Assembly (NCBI GenBank): GCA_050013075.1 | Contig: JBEKFZ010000095.1 | Span: 1 to 16,529, forward strand | DNA: 16,529 nucleotides | Source of the DNA: JBEKIK01 sp050013075 | GTDB taxonomy: Bacteria; Planctomycetota; Planctomycetia; Pirellulales; Thermoguttaceae | Direction of reading: 5' to 3' | Shown here: positions 1 to 7,691 of the stretch, piece after piece | Layout: the number at the start of each line of letters is the position of its first letter | Position numbering within the stretch: position 1 is the first letter of the stretch | The notes under the pieces: model-generated | Told to the model about the DNA's origin: nothing | The model's database searches: none | The model's input: the letters and a program-made list of their open reading frames with translations, nothing else | Position numbers and translations under genes: made by a program

Positions 1-84
1 AACACCCTGAATGAATGAAAAATCGCCTATGGCATAAAGGTAGCGGTGTTTTTCGTATGGAAAATTAGGTAACCTCGGCATTTT

Positions 85-825
85 TTAGGAAAGTGCAGTA
101 GTAGCGTAAATAGACGAATAAATCCAATCAATTGCTTCACGAAGTGGGATAGGGGGTAACTTGATAGAGCTTACATTCCAAACTAATTGAGTCAAATCCT
201 CACGAGTTCCAGCCCATTTCCCTGAATTTATAATTGCTTCATACAATGGATTATCCATGCCTTTTAACACGCGATCCATGAAATTTGGCAACCCTCTAAA
301 AATAGGGTCATGTATTCCTATTTCGATAGGAAGTTGCGAATTATTACTCTCAAAATCAAAAGTAACTTGAAATGCCCGGGGGGTTCTGTCATCGAAAACA
401 TATCCACCAATAATAAATCCTACGCCTCCTTTGACCCTCAAAAGGTACAATTCTTCGTCTTCTTGACGGTTACGGGTTGTCATTGATGCTAGTTCATTGC
501 ACCTTTTTCTAGGATCCGCAAATTCGTCTTTATAGATATTCCAATACTTCTGACTCCATAATTCAGCTATTGTTCTAACGGACTTAATCGACTGGCTCCG
601 CCCAATTTCATCGGCAAGCTGGGCGAATAAAGTTCGATAACTAACATTCTTAAATCCACCAAGTCCCCAAGAAACGACACCAAGAGTACTATTTTCACCA
701 ATTTCAAATACTTTTTGGGCAAAATTGAAATGCCAAGGTTCGCCGAAGGGAGAAAAGTAGGTTGCGGTACTATCAGAACCGAGTACCACACCTTCGGTGC
801 AACGGTAACAAGCCGCGATAGTCAT
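85..825 (-). CDS. Proteasome-beta-fold (Ntn-hydrolase) family protein, solitary
   Basis: A 246-residue protein whose N-terminus matches proteasome beta subunits. Removal of Met1 would expose Thr2 as the N-terminal nucleophile. It is followed by the strand motif GVVLGSDSTAT, which puts Asp18 at the position of catalytic Asp17, and by QKVFEI, whose Lys38 aligns with catalytic Lys33 after a short insertion. The segment LGVVSWGLGG then matches the beta-subunit strand and Gly-rich turn. I infer a threonine-type Ntn hydrolase or peptidase; the substrate is unknown. Its length is near that of bacterial Anbu proteins (about 240-250), but I do not see a clear Anbu signature, so it may be a separate lineage. 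There is no ATPase, HslU, Mpa or alpha-subunit gene beside it. The DNA is distinctly more AT-rich than the downstream genes, which hints at transfer. A consensus-like promoter lies upstream. The start at the ATG ending at 825 is favoured because it places Thr at position 2. Confidence 0.75.
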   Translation of the reverse strand: MTIAACYRCTEGVVLGSDSTATYFSPFGEPWHFNFAQKVFEIGENSTLGVVSWGLGGFKNVSYRTLFAQLADEIGRSQSIKSVRTIAELWSQKYWNIYKDEFADPRKRCNELASMTTRNRQEDEELYLLRVKGGVGFIIGGYVFDDRTPRAFQVTFDFESNNSQLPIEIGIHDPIFRGLPNFMDRVLKGMDNPLYEAIINSGKWAGTREDLTQLVWNVSSIKLPPIPLREAIDWIYSSIYATTALS

Positions 826-890
826 AACCCTGTAGACTATCCCAATTTAGATAAAGAAGTGCAAGTAACCCTTGTGCTTATTTACGCCCG

Positions 891-919
891 ATTCTATACG
901 TCTTATTGGGGATTGTCAA
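891..919 (-). promoter_or_regulatory. Sigma70-type promoter of the proteasome-like gene
   Basis: Read on the minus strand, a perfect -35 box TTGACA (914-919) is followed after exactly 17 bp by TAGAAT (891-896), five of six matches to the -10 consensus. Transcription would begin near 884, leaving a leader of about 60 nt before the ATG at 825. It is the best promoter match I could find in the window. Confidence 0.75.
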
Positions 920-1694
920 TATTTAAGTTTGTTTTTTAAAAAATATAAGATATTTTCCCTGGCTTACTCGCCAGATAGTCGGCCCGCGCGCAAAATCGTC
1001 TGCCTTGACGCGAAAACTTGTACCCCCTACGGCCTTTTAACCGTGATTTGCCACCAATTGATGGGGTAGATGCCTTGTCCGGTCCATGTCATGTTACCCA
1101 TTTTGCCAATGTCATATCACACAAGTTGTCTACAAAAGACCGGTTAATGACGGTTTATTGCTTAATCGTGCGCTTACCCAGATTAACAGTAAAAATACAC
1201 ATTTAACAAGAGGCTTTTATACGATACCCGTTAGCGGCCGCGCGACACGGGGGCTTGAAACATTTTCCGGCTGGTTGTGCCCTTTGACTCCAAGATTACC
1301 TATTGTGAAACCGAAAAACACAACTTTAGGGTGATATGTATAGACGCTACCCGTGTCGCCGCGATCGGCCAGCGGGTCGGGTTCAATTTCCGGCCGGCAA
1401 GGGGGCCCCGCGGCGGTCGCCGGCCATCGACATGATGTCCACAGCCCAATTAAAACAACAACACACAGAAGAAACAACGCAGTATAACAACGCATAACAA
1501 GCGTTGATGCTTTGTGGACAATCCAAGCCTACTCCAACGAAACACAATCGCCAGTAGCACGCGTGGCACGCTACAATCGAAATTAGCTAGGTGGAGACCT
1601 GCCAGACCAGACGACGGCCGGCACCGGCTTACTACGATACCGTGGATCGGCACGGAGAGGGGCAGTCCTGCCCGTGTGTAGTGTGCTGGCCGCT
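920..1694. other. Gene-poor stretch without a convincing gene
   Basis: Open frames here are short and mutually contradictory. The most protein-like is a minus-strand frame at 1217-1495 with a hydrophobic N-terminus like a signal peptide (FLLCVVVLIGLW), but it has no ribosome binding site and its C-terminal half is not conserved-looking. A 10-bp perfect inverted repeat (GCGACACGGG at 1242-1251, complement at 1350-1359) is present and may be chance. I see no tRNA fold, rRNA segment or transposase. Confidence 0.5.
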
Positions 1695-1922
1695 TCATCG
1701 GTCACCTATTGCAGTCCGCACCAACGCCAGGATGCCGGCCCGGACGGCTTTGGACAGGCCCGGCCACGCTTGGGCGAGTTCCTTCAATTCGGGGTCAAAA
1801 TCAGGGGGGACTGCACCGGATTCTGCAGCGCTTTTTGCAAGAACCCCTGTTTTCCCCGTGGATTTTGAGGTAGGTTCGAGTTCCTCCCCATCCGCTTTGC
1901 TATGCATGCGGGAGTTCCACAA
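1695..1922 (-). pseudogene. Remnant: C-terminal tail of a tyrosine recombinase/integrase
   Basis: A 75-codon frame ends in the motif LKELAQAWPGLSKAVRAGIL followed by ALVRTA, after a region reading ADGEELEPTSKSTGKTG. From memory, tails of this form (L..A.. W..L....R..ILALVR) follow tyrosine-type site-specific recombinases in planctomycetes and relatives; that link is recollection, not a search result. The frame stays open a little further upstream (to about 1976) but contains no R...HxxR...Y catalytic block, so the recombinase body is missing. It could instead be a small conserved recombinase-associated ORF. A second, diverged copy of the same motif is at 13216-13467 on the same strand, and the two share the 13-mer CCTCCCCATCCGC (plus strand). 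Confidence 0.45.
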
Positions 1923-2063
1923 TGTTGTTTTCTGGGCATTTTAGGGTTTTTATGTTCCTTGCTCCGCCTCACTAACACCACATTCTACAGCGCTATTGCA
2001 GCGCGCCGCGGCGCCTCGACCGCTGACGGCTTTCTCAAAATGTTCCGACAATACCCGCAATAG

Positions 2064-2192
2064 TTCGCAACGGCCACCCTGAACAACTTGATGACTTATT
2101 GGGCCGAAGCATTCCAAAAAGAAAATCCCAACGTCAAGGTTCAGACGAAAGGCGAGGGTTCGGCGACCGTTCCGCCCGCTCTGTTTAATCGC
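2064..2192 (+). pseudogene. pstS fragment (phosphate ABC transporter binding protein)
   Basis: Between in-frame stops TAG (2061-2063) and TAG (2193-2195) the frame reads TLNNLMTYWAEAFQKENPNV and then KVQTKGEGSATVPPAL. This matches the N-terminal part of PstS-type phosphate-binding proteins, where a GSDTxNNLM...W...F...P...GxGS(A/S)T.PPAL pattern contacts phosphate. Only about 43 codons survive; the signal peptide and the remaining roughly 250 residues are absent. After the second stop the +1 frame stays open for a while, but I do not recognise PstS sequence in it. A non-functional relic, with no pst transporter genes nearby. Confidence 0.6.
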
Positions 2193-2195
2193 TAG

Positions 2196-2519
2196 AAGTG
2201 GAGATGCCGTTGAAATCGTTATAACCAATCCTTGCATACCGGCAGTTGCACGGGTTCCGTGGATGGATAACCAAGCCGTGAAGGCATGCGGATCTTCTTT
2301 TTTTCCTGCCAAACGGCTGAATCCGGCATATATTCCAGAGGGCATGTTTATTGGCGCTCGGAAAACGGGCGCTCGATCAGACATGCAGACGCGGTGCTTG
2401 TGCCGCGAATCCCGGGGCAATTCTTCTATTATAAATGCCGGGGCTGAACATTAATGGGGCATTAATTTTCCGCGGGGCAATTCTATTTATCCAACACTTA
2501 TTTCAAGGATTTAAGGGGC
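2196..2519. other. Upstream region of the hybrid kinase
   Basis: No gene recognised. A plus-strand frame at 2263-2454 is open but has no ribosome binding site and no recognisable motif. The 12-mer CGGGGCAATTCT occurs twice, at 2413-2424 and 2473-2484, exactly 60 bp apart, in the likely promoter region of the kinase. I see no good sigma70 or sigma54 promoter match. Shine-Dalgarno-like AAGGA (2505-2509) and AAGGGG (2513-2518) precede the kinase ATG. Confidence 0.45.
2413..2484 (+). repeat. 12-bp direct repeats upstream of the kinase
   Basis: CGGGGCAATTCT is present identically at 2413-2424 and 2473-2484 with a 60-bp period. A further ATTAAT pair (ATTAATGGGGCATTAAT) lies between the copies. The position, 36 to 107 bp before the start codon, suits an activator or repressor site, but no regulator is known; chance is possible. 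Confidence 0.35.
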
Positions 2520-5500
2520 ATGACTAAACAACAACCCGATGCGCTTAAGGCTTCGCGGCGTACCGTCTGGAGTCTTCTCGCGGTCACGTTGGCGGGAGTT
2601 ATCGTAACCGTGATCTTTTTCTGGACGGCACGCAGCGCTGAGTTAAACCAATTCAAGTCGCAGTTCGAACACGATGCAAGCATTCGAGCCAATCTCATTA
2701 CCGTGAAGTTGGATCAGTGTCTGCTGGTGACCAGGGCGTTACAGGGCTATTATAACGCATCGGATCTTGTTGAGCGGAGAGAGTTCACAATCTTCACCGC
2801 CCCTTTTCTGGCTGAGTGGAAAGAACTCCAGGCCCTGGCATGGCTTCCCCGCGTGTTACAGTCCCAACGCGCCGACTACGAGGAGCGGAAGCGGCAGGAG
2901 GGGTGGACCGGCTTTCAGATAAAGAACCTCAGTCCCGACAGAGACTTTATTAGCGCCGGTAAGCGGGAGGAATACTATCCCATCGAGTACGTCGAGCCGC
3001 TAAAGAAAAACGAAATAAAGATCGGTTTCAACATGGCGTCCGAACCGATCCGCCGTGCTGCACTGGAGAAGGCAAGAGACACGGGAAAAGCCGCGGTCAC
3101 CGAGCGAATCCAGATGCTGCAGGATGACAATGCATTTGGTTTTATTATTTATCTTCCCATTTACCGAAAGGGCATGCCGGGCACAACGGTCCAGGAGCGC
3201 AGAGCAGCCCTGGAGGGATTCGTTGCAGGGATGTTCCAGACAGACGATGCCCTGGCAGCCGCGATGAATATCGTGGTGCCGGAAGGCATTTCGTACGATC
3301 TCTTAGACCTATCGGCGCCGCCCGAGAGGCAATTGATTTGTCACTGGTTAGCGCGGCTGAAGGGGGAACGGTCTTGGAGATCACCATTTTATCCCTCTTT
3401 GCCTTGTTATCAGCGGAAGATCGATTTTGGCGATCGCCAGTGGGAAATGAACTTTACGGCAAACTCGGCTTACATGGAGAAACACTATAGCTTGACCTAT
3501 TGGCTCATACCGCCCGCCGGTTTCGTGCTGACCTTCCTTCTGGGGCTCTACCTTTGGGCGATCCAGTCGCAACGCGCGCGCATGGAACGCACGGTGCTGG
3601 AGCGCACGGCGGAACTGCGGCAATACCAGGAAAACCTTGAAGGACTGGTTGAGGAACGATCGGCCGAAATAAGCCGAACCAATGCAACGCTGAAGAAAGA
3701 GGTCGCCGAGCGCAAGCAGGCGGATGAGTCATTGCGGCAAAGCGAGGAAAAACTCCGTCTTTTGCTGAATTCCACCGCCGAAGCCATTTATGGAGTTGAT
3801 CTGAAGGACAACTGCACGTTCTGCAATCCAGCGTGCATCCAATTAATCGGATACAAGAACGAAGAAGAGGTGCTGGGAAAGAACATGCACTGGCTGATTC
3901 ACCACAGTCATGAGGACGGGACTCCCTATCCCATCGAGGAGAGCCGGATTTTCCAGGCATTCGCCAAAGAGGAAGGCATTCACGCCGACGACGAGGTGCT
4001 ATGGCGGGCCGACGGGACCTGTTTTCCCGCCGAATACTGGGCTTATCCGCAGCGGATCGGAGGCGTGGTCGTGGGCGCCGTGGTGACTTTTGTGGACATC
4101 TCCGAGCGGAAGAAGATGGAGGAGACCCTGCGCGAGAGTGAGCAACGCCTCCGACTTTTTGCCGAGAACGTGAGCGACGTGCTTTGGACAATGGATTTTA
4201 CCGGCAAATTCACTTACATGAACCCTTCGATTGTACGGTTTCTTGGATTCACGCCGGAAGAGACAGTGCAGGTGATATACAAGGACATAATAACCCCGTC
4301 CTCACTTGATCTGGCGAATATGAAGTTCGAAGAGTGTGTTGCCATGGCGAAGGCCAATCAGCAAACTGAAAGTGATTTTTTTGAATTGGAGTTCTTTCGC
4401 AAAGATGGATCGACTGTATGGGGTGAATCGACCATTAGCTGCATCTTCGAACCTTCGGGTAAAGTTATCGGATTTCAGGGAGTGACCCGTGATATCACGA
4501 AGCGGAGACAGGCCCAGGAAGCCTTGCGCTTAAGCGAGGAACGGTTGCGGACCATGTATGAGCGCTCCAACGACGCGATCATGCTGGCGACCGAGAAGGG
4601 ATTCTTCGACTGCAATCCGCGCACCTTGGAAATGTTCGGCTACGAGAGCAAAGAAGAATTTACCAGATTGCATCCGGCCGACGTATCCCCTCCGACGCAG
4701 CCCGACGGCGAGGCATCTTTATCGGCGGCCCAGGAGCGCATGCAAACAGCTTTCCGGAAAGGGATTAACCACTTTGAATGGGTGCATCGCCGCAAAAACG
4801 GGGAAGATTTTCCGGCCGAAGTGCTCCTCTCGGCATTCGAGTACGGCGGAAGGCGGGTCCTGCAGGCAACGGTGCGCGACATCAACCAGCGCAAGCGTGC
4901 GGAGATAGAGTTGAAGAAGCTATCAATCGCGGTGGAGCAGAATCCGGCCACGACCGTGATCACCGACCGGGAAGGCAACATCGAATACGTCAACCCGAAG
5001 TTCTGCCAGATCACCGGCTATACGTTCGATGAAGTGCGGGGGAAGAATCCTCGCGTGTTGAAATCCGGGAAAACAACGCCGGAGGAGTACAAAAAACTCT
5101 GGGACACGATCCTGTCGGGCCGCGAATGGCGGGGCGAATTTTACAATAAGAAGAAGAATGGTGATTACTTTTGGGAGCAGGCCGTCATAGCGCCGATCAA
5201 AGACGACATGGGAAGAATCGCCAATTTCATCGCCATCAAGGAAGACATTACGGCGCGCAAGCAGGCCGAAATGGCCGCGCAACAAGAAAACGCCAAGCTC
5301 ACGGCGATGATTTCGGGCATGGAAGAAGGGGTCATCTTCGCCAATGCCACCAACGTTATCGTGGAGGTCAATGATTTTCTGTGCCGGTTTTTAGGCGTGC
5401 AACGAAACGACGTCCTCGGCAGGCGGATCGAACACTTCCACAAGGGAAAGGTCCTGGGAAACATCTTGGGCCAGATCGATAAATTTCGTAAGAATGTGGG

Positions 5501-7691
5501 CTCCGGTCCTTTTGTCTTCCAGCGATCGGTCGGCGCCGCCGACGTACTCATTCGAATGCAGCCCATTTACCGGGATGGCAAGTACGACGGGGTTCTGCTA
5601 AACGTGATTGATGTCACTGAACTGGTCAAGGCGCGTCGTCAGGCCGAGGCGGCTAACTTTGTTAAGAGCCGTTTCCTGGCCACCATGAGCCACGAGATCC
5701 GCACCCCCTTAAACGCAATCATCGGCATGACCGGCTTGCTGCTGGACACCAAGCTGGATGCGGAACAGGAAGATTGCGCGGAAACGGTGCGCACCAGCGG
5801 AGAGATACTCCTTGCCCTGATCAACAACATCCTCGATTTTTCCAAGATCGAAGCCGAAAAAATCGACCTGGAAAATCAACCGTTTGACCTTCGTCAATGC
5901 GTCGAAGAGTCGCTGGACCTGGTCAATCAGAGAGCCGATGAGAAAAAACTTGAAATCGGCTACCAGATGCAAGAAGACCTGCCGTCATTCTTTATGGGCG
6001 ATGTGATCCGGCTGCGTCAAATCCTGGTCAACCTGTTGGGCAACGCGGTTAACTTCACCGACAAGGGCGAGGTAATGGCGTCTGTATCGGGTGAAATGCG
6101 CGACGATGGCCTATATCAACTTCATTTCGCCGTCCGAGACACCGGCCTGGGAATTCCACCCGACCGCCAGGGCCAGTTGTTCCTATCCTTTAGCCAGGTC
6201 GATGCCTCGACAAGCCGTCGATTCGGCGGAACCGGTCTGGGTCTGGCCATCAGCAAGCGTCTGTGTGAAATGATGGGCGGAACGATGTGGGTGGAAAGCA
6301 GCGGGATACTCGGGGAAGGCGCCGCGTTCCATTTTACCATCCTGGTAGGGATGGCCGCCGAGCCATTGCCTCGGGAAACGGCAAACATGGCCAATTTGGC
6401 CGGAAAGAGCGTACTGATTGTCGATGACAACAAGAGAAACCGGGACATCCTCGTCGCCCAGATCGAACGCCTGGCGATGCATCCGACCGCCGTGGCCTCG
6501 GGTCCCGAGGCCCTGGACCTGCTCGGCGGAGGCGCTTCGTTCGATCTGGCATTTTTGGATCTGCAGATGCCGGAGATGGACGGGCTGATGCTGGCCGAGG
6601 AGATGAAAAAGATCCCCGCCGTGGTATCCATGCCGTTGGTTCTGCTTTCCTCGCTCTCTTGCCGCCTGAGCGACATTGAAAATGCCCGCTTCTCGGCCCG
6701 TTTGCTCAAACCGATCAAATCCGCTCAGTTGTACAATGTGCTGTGCACGATATTAGGAAAAGATATTGTGTCCATGAAAAAACAGGACATTGCGCCAACG
6801 CCGAGCGATAGTGCTTTCGAACAGCTCTATCCCCTGCGGATCATTCTTGCGGAAGACAATCTTATAAACCAGAAAGTTGCCCTGAAAATGCTGGCAAAAT
6901 TGGGGTATCGGTGTGACGCGGTCTCGAACGGCCTGGAAGTGTTGAAAGCCATCGAGCGGATTCCATACGACGTGATTCTAATGGACTGCCAGATGCCGGA
7001 AATGGACGGCTACGAGGCCACCCGGCAGATCCGTTTACGCGAACAACTGGGGCGGCAAAAACCCGTCTACATTATCGCCATGACCGCCCATGCCTTGAAG
7101 AGCGATCGTGAAAAATGTCTTGCCGCGGGCATGAACGATTACCTCAGCAAGCCGGTCCGAGAGGCTGAACTAAAAGCGGCCTTGCAGCGTTGCCGACCGG
7201 ACGGCCTGCTGGGCGACCGTGCCGCGGATGTCTCCATGCCTCAGCCTGGCCTGGAACAACCGTCCGTCGCCGAGCATGTCACGATAGACGAAGCAGCGTC
7301 TCCCGCATTGACGCCCGACACGCCGGCCCTGCAGAGCGATGAACAGTTGCTAGACGTGGAATTGTTGGAAGAAATGTCCAAAACAGGTCCGGATGGACTC
7401 AGCGAACTCGTCGATCTCTACCTGACGCAGGCCAAGGAAATCATGGCGGACCTGCGGACGGCCATTGCAGCCGGCGCGGCGGAAGACGTGAAGCAGTTGG
7501 CTCACAAGTTCGCCGGGTCCAGCGCGGTTTGCGGGGTAAAAGCGATTGTTCCTCCGCTGCGGGCATTGGAGCAACAAGGCAAGGAAGGTCGATTGTCCGA
7601 GGCGGACCAATTGCTCGCCCAGGCTAGTCTACGGCTGGAACTGAGCGAAAAGGCCTTGGCCGATTATCTCCAGGACCTCCGGGACCATTGA
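2520..7691 (+). CDS. Hybrid sensor histidine kinase: CHASE, five PAS, HisKA, HATPase, two REC, HPt
   Basis: A 1723-residue inner-membrane phosphorelay kinase. Residues 16-36 and about 325-347 are membrane segments flanking a CHASE sensor domain (EEYYPIEYVEP, PIYRKG). A coiled coil (about 349-412) leads to five PAS domains (about 408-535, 537-668, 668-796, 796-917, 917-1043), each ending in or near a D(I/V)(S/T) plus basic linker. HisKA follows with SHEIRTPLN and phospho-acceptor His1058, then HATPase_c with the N box NLLGNAVNFT, G1 box DTGLGIP near 1207 and G2 box GGTGLGLA near 1236. Receiver 1 (1294-1415) has Asp1347 in LDLQMPEMDG; receiver 2 (1440-1558) has Asp1489 in MDCQMPEMDG. A C-terminal HPt domain carries LAHKFAGSS with His1662. 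All phosphotransfer residues are intact. The CHASE ligand is unknown. AAGGA lies 10 nt before the ATG. The product has no DNA-binding output; the convergent triple-receiver gene is the obvious candidate partner. Confidence 0.95.
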   Translation: MTKQQPDALKASRRTVWSLLAVTLAGVIVTVIFFWTARSAELNQFKSQFEHDASIRANLITVKLDQCLLVTRALQGYYNASDLVERREFTIFTAPFLAEWKELQALAWLPRVLQSQRADYEERKRQEGWTGFQIKNLSPDRDFISAGKREEYYPIEYVEPLKKNEIKIGFNMASEPIRRAALEKARDTGKAAVTERIQMLQDDNAFGFIIYLPIYRKGMPGTTVQERRAALEGFVAGMFQTDDALAAAMNIVVPEGISYDLLDLSAPPERQLICHWLARLKGERSWRSPFYPSLPCYQRKIDFGDRQWEMNFTANSAYMEKHYSLTYWLIPPAGFVLTFLLGLYLWAIQSQRARMERTVLERTAELRQYQENLEGLVEERSAEISRTNATLKKEVAERKQADESLRQSEEKLRLLLNSTAEAIYGVDLKDNCTFCNPACIQLIGYKNEEEVLGKNMHWLIHHSHEDGTPYPIEESRIFQAFAKEEGIHADDEVLWRADGTCFPAEYWAYPQRIGGVVVGAVVTFVDISERKKMEETLRESEQRLRLFAENVSDVLWTMDFTGKFTYMNPSIVRFLGFTPEETVQVIYKDIITPSSLDLANMKFEECVAMAKANQQTESDFFELEFFRKDGSTVWGESTISCIFEPSGKVIGFQGVTRDITKRRQAQEALRLSEERLRTMYERSNDAIMLATEKGFFDCNPRTLEMFGYESKEEFTRLHPADVSPPTQPDGEASLSAAQERMQTAFRKGINHFEWVHRRKNGEDFPAEVLLSAFEYGGRRVLQATVRDINQRKRAEIELKKLSIAVEQNPATTVITDREGNIEYVNPKFCQITGYTFDEVRGKNPRVLKSGKTTPEEYKKLWDTILSGREWRGEFYNKKKNGDYFWEQAVIAPIKDDMGRIANFIAIKEDITARKQAEMAAQQENAKLTAMISGMEEGVIFANATNVIVEVNDFLCRFLGVQRNDVLGRRIEHFHKGKVLGNILGQIDKFRKNVGSGPFVFQRSVGAADVLIRMQPIYRDGKYDGVLLNVIDVTELVKARRQAEAANFVKSRFLATMSHEIRTPLNAIIGMTGLLLDTKLDAEQEDCAETVRTSGEILLALINNILDFSKIEAEKIDLENQPFDLRQCVEESLDLVNQRADEKKLEIGYQMQEDLPSFFMGDVIRLRQILVNLLGNAVNFTDKGEVMASVSGEMRDDGLYQLHFAVRDTGLGIPPDRQGQLFLSFSQVDASTSRRFGGTGLGLAISKRLCEMMGGTMWVESSGILGEGAAFHFTILVGMAAEPLPRETANMANLAGKSVLIVDDNKRNRDILVAQIERLAMHPTAVASGPEALDLLGGGASFDLAFLDLQMPEMDGLMLAEEMKKIPAVVSMPLVLLSSLSCRLSDIENARFSARLLKPIKSAQLYNVLCTILGKDIVSMKKQDIAPTPSDSAFEQLYPLRIILAEDNLINQKVALKMLAKLGYRCDAVSNGLEVLKAIERIPYDVILMDCQMPEMDGYEATRQIRLREQLGRQKPVYIIAMTAHALKSDREKCLAAGMNDYLSKPVREAELKAALQRCRPDGLLGDRAADVSMPQPGLEQPSVAEHVTIDEAASPALTPDTPALQSDEQLLDVELLEEMSKTGPDGLSELVDLYLTQAKEIMADLRTAIAAGAAEDVKQLAHKFAGSSAVCGVKAIVPPLRALEQQGKEGRLSEADQLLAQASLRLELSEKALADYLQDLRDH

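Noticed and set aside
15..50. Possible terminator after the proteasome-like gene
   Set aside because: The stem needs a bulge and mismatch (CGCCTA against TAGCGG) and is too weak to call.
1217..1495. Minus-strand frame with a signal-peptide-like start
   Set aside because: No ribosome site; the rest of the protein lacks conserved-looking sequence. Kept only as a note in the gap entry.
1560..1585. TGGCACG resembling a sigma54 -24 element
   Set aside because: No TTGC at the correct -12 spacing and no gene immediately downstream.
1950..2420. Minus-strand open frame of 156 codons
   Set aside because: It runs antisense across the recognisable pstS fragment and shows no family motif or ribosome binding site.
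3505..4191. Minus-strand open frame of 228 codons
   Set aside because: It is antisense to the kinase PAS region and very Arg/Ser-rich, typical of a shadow frame.
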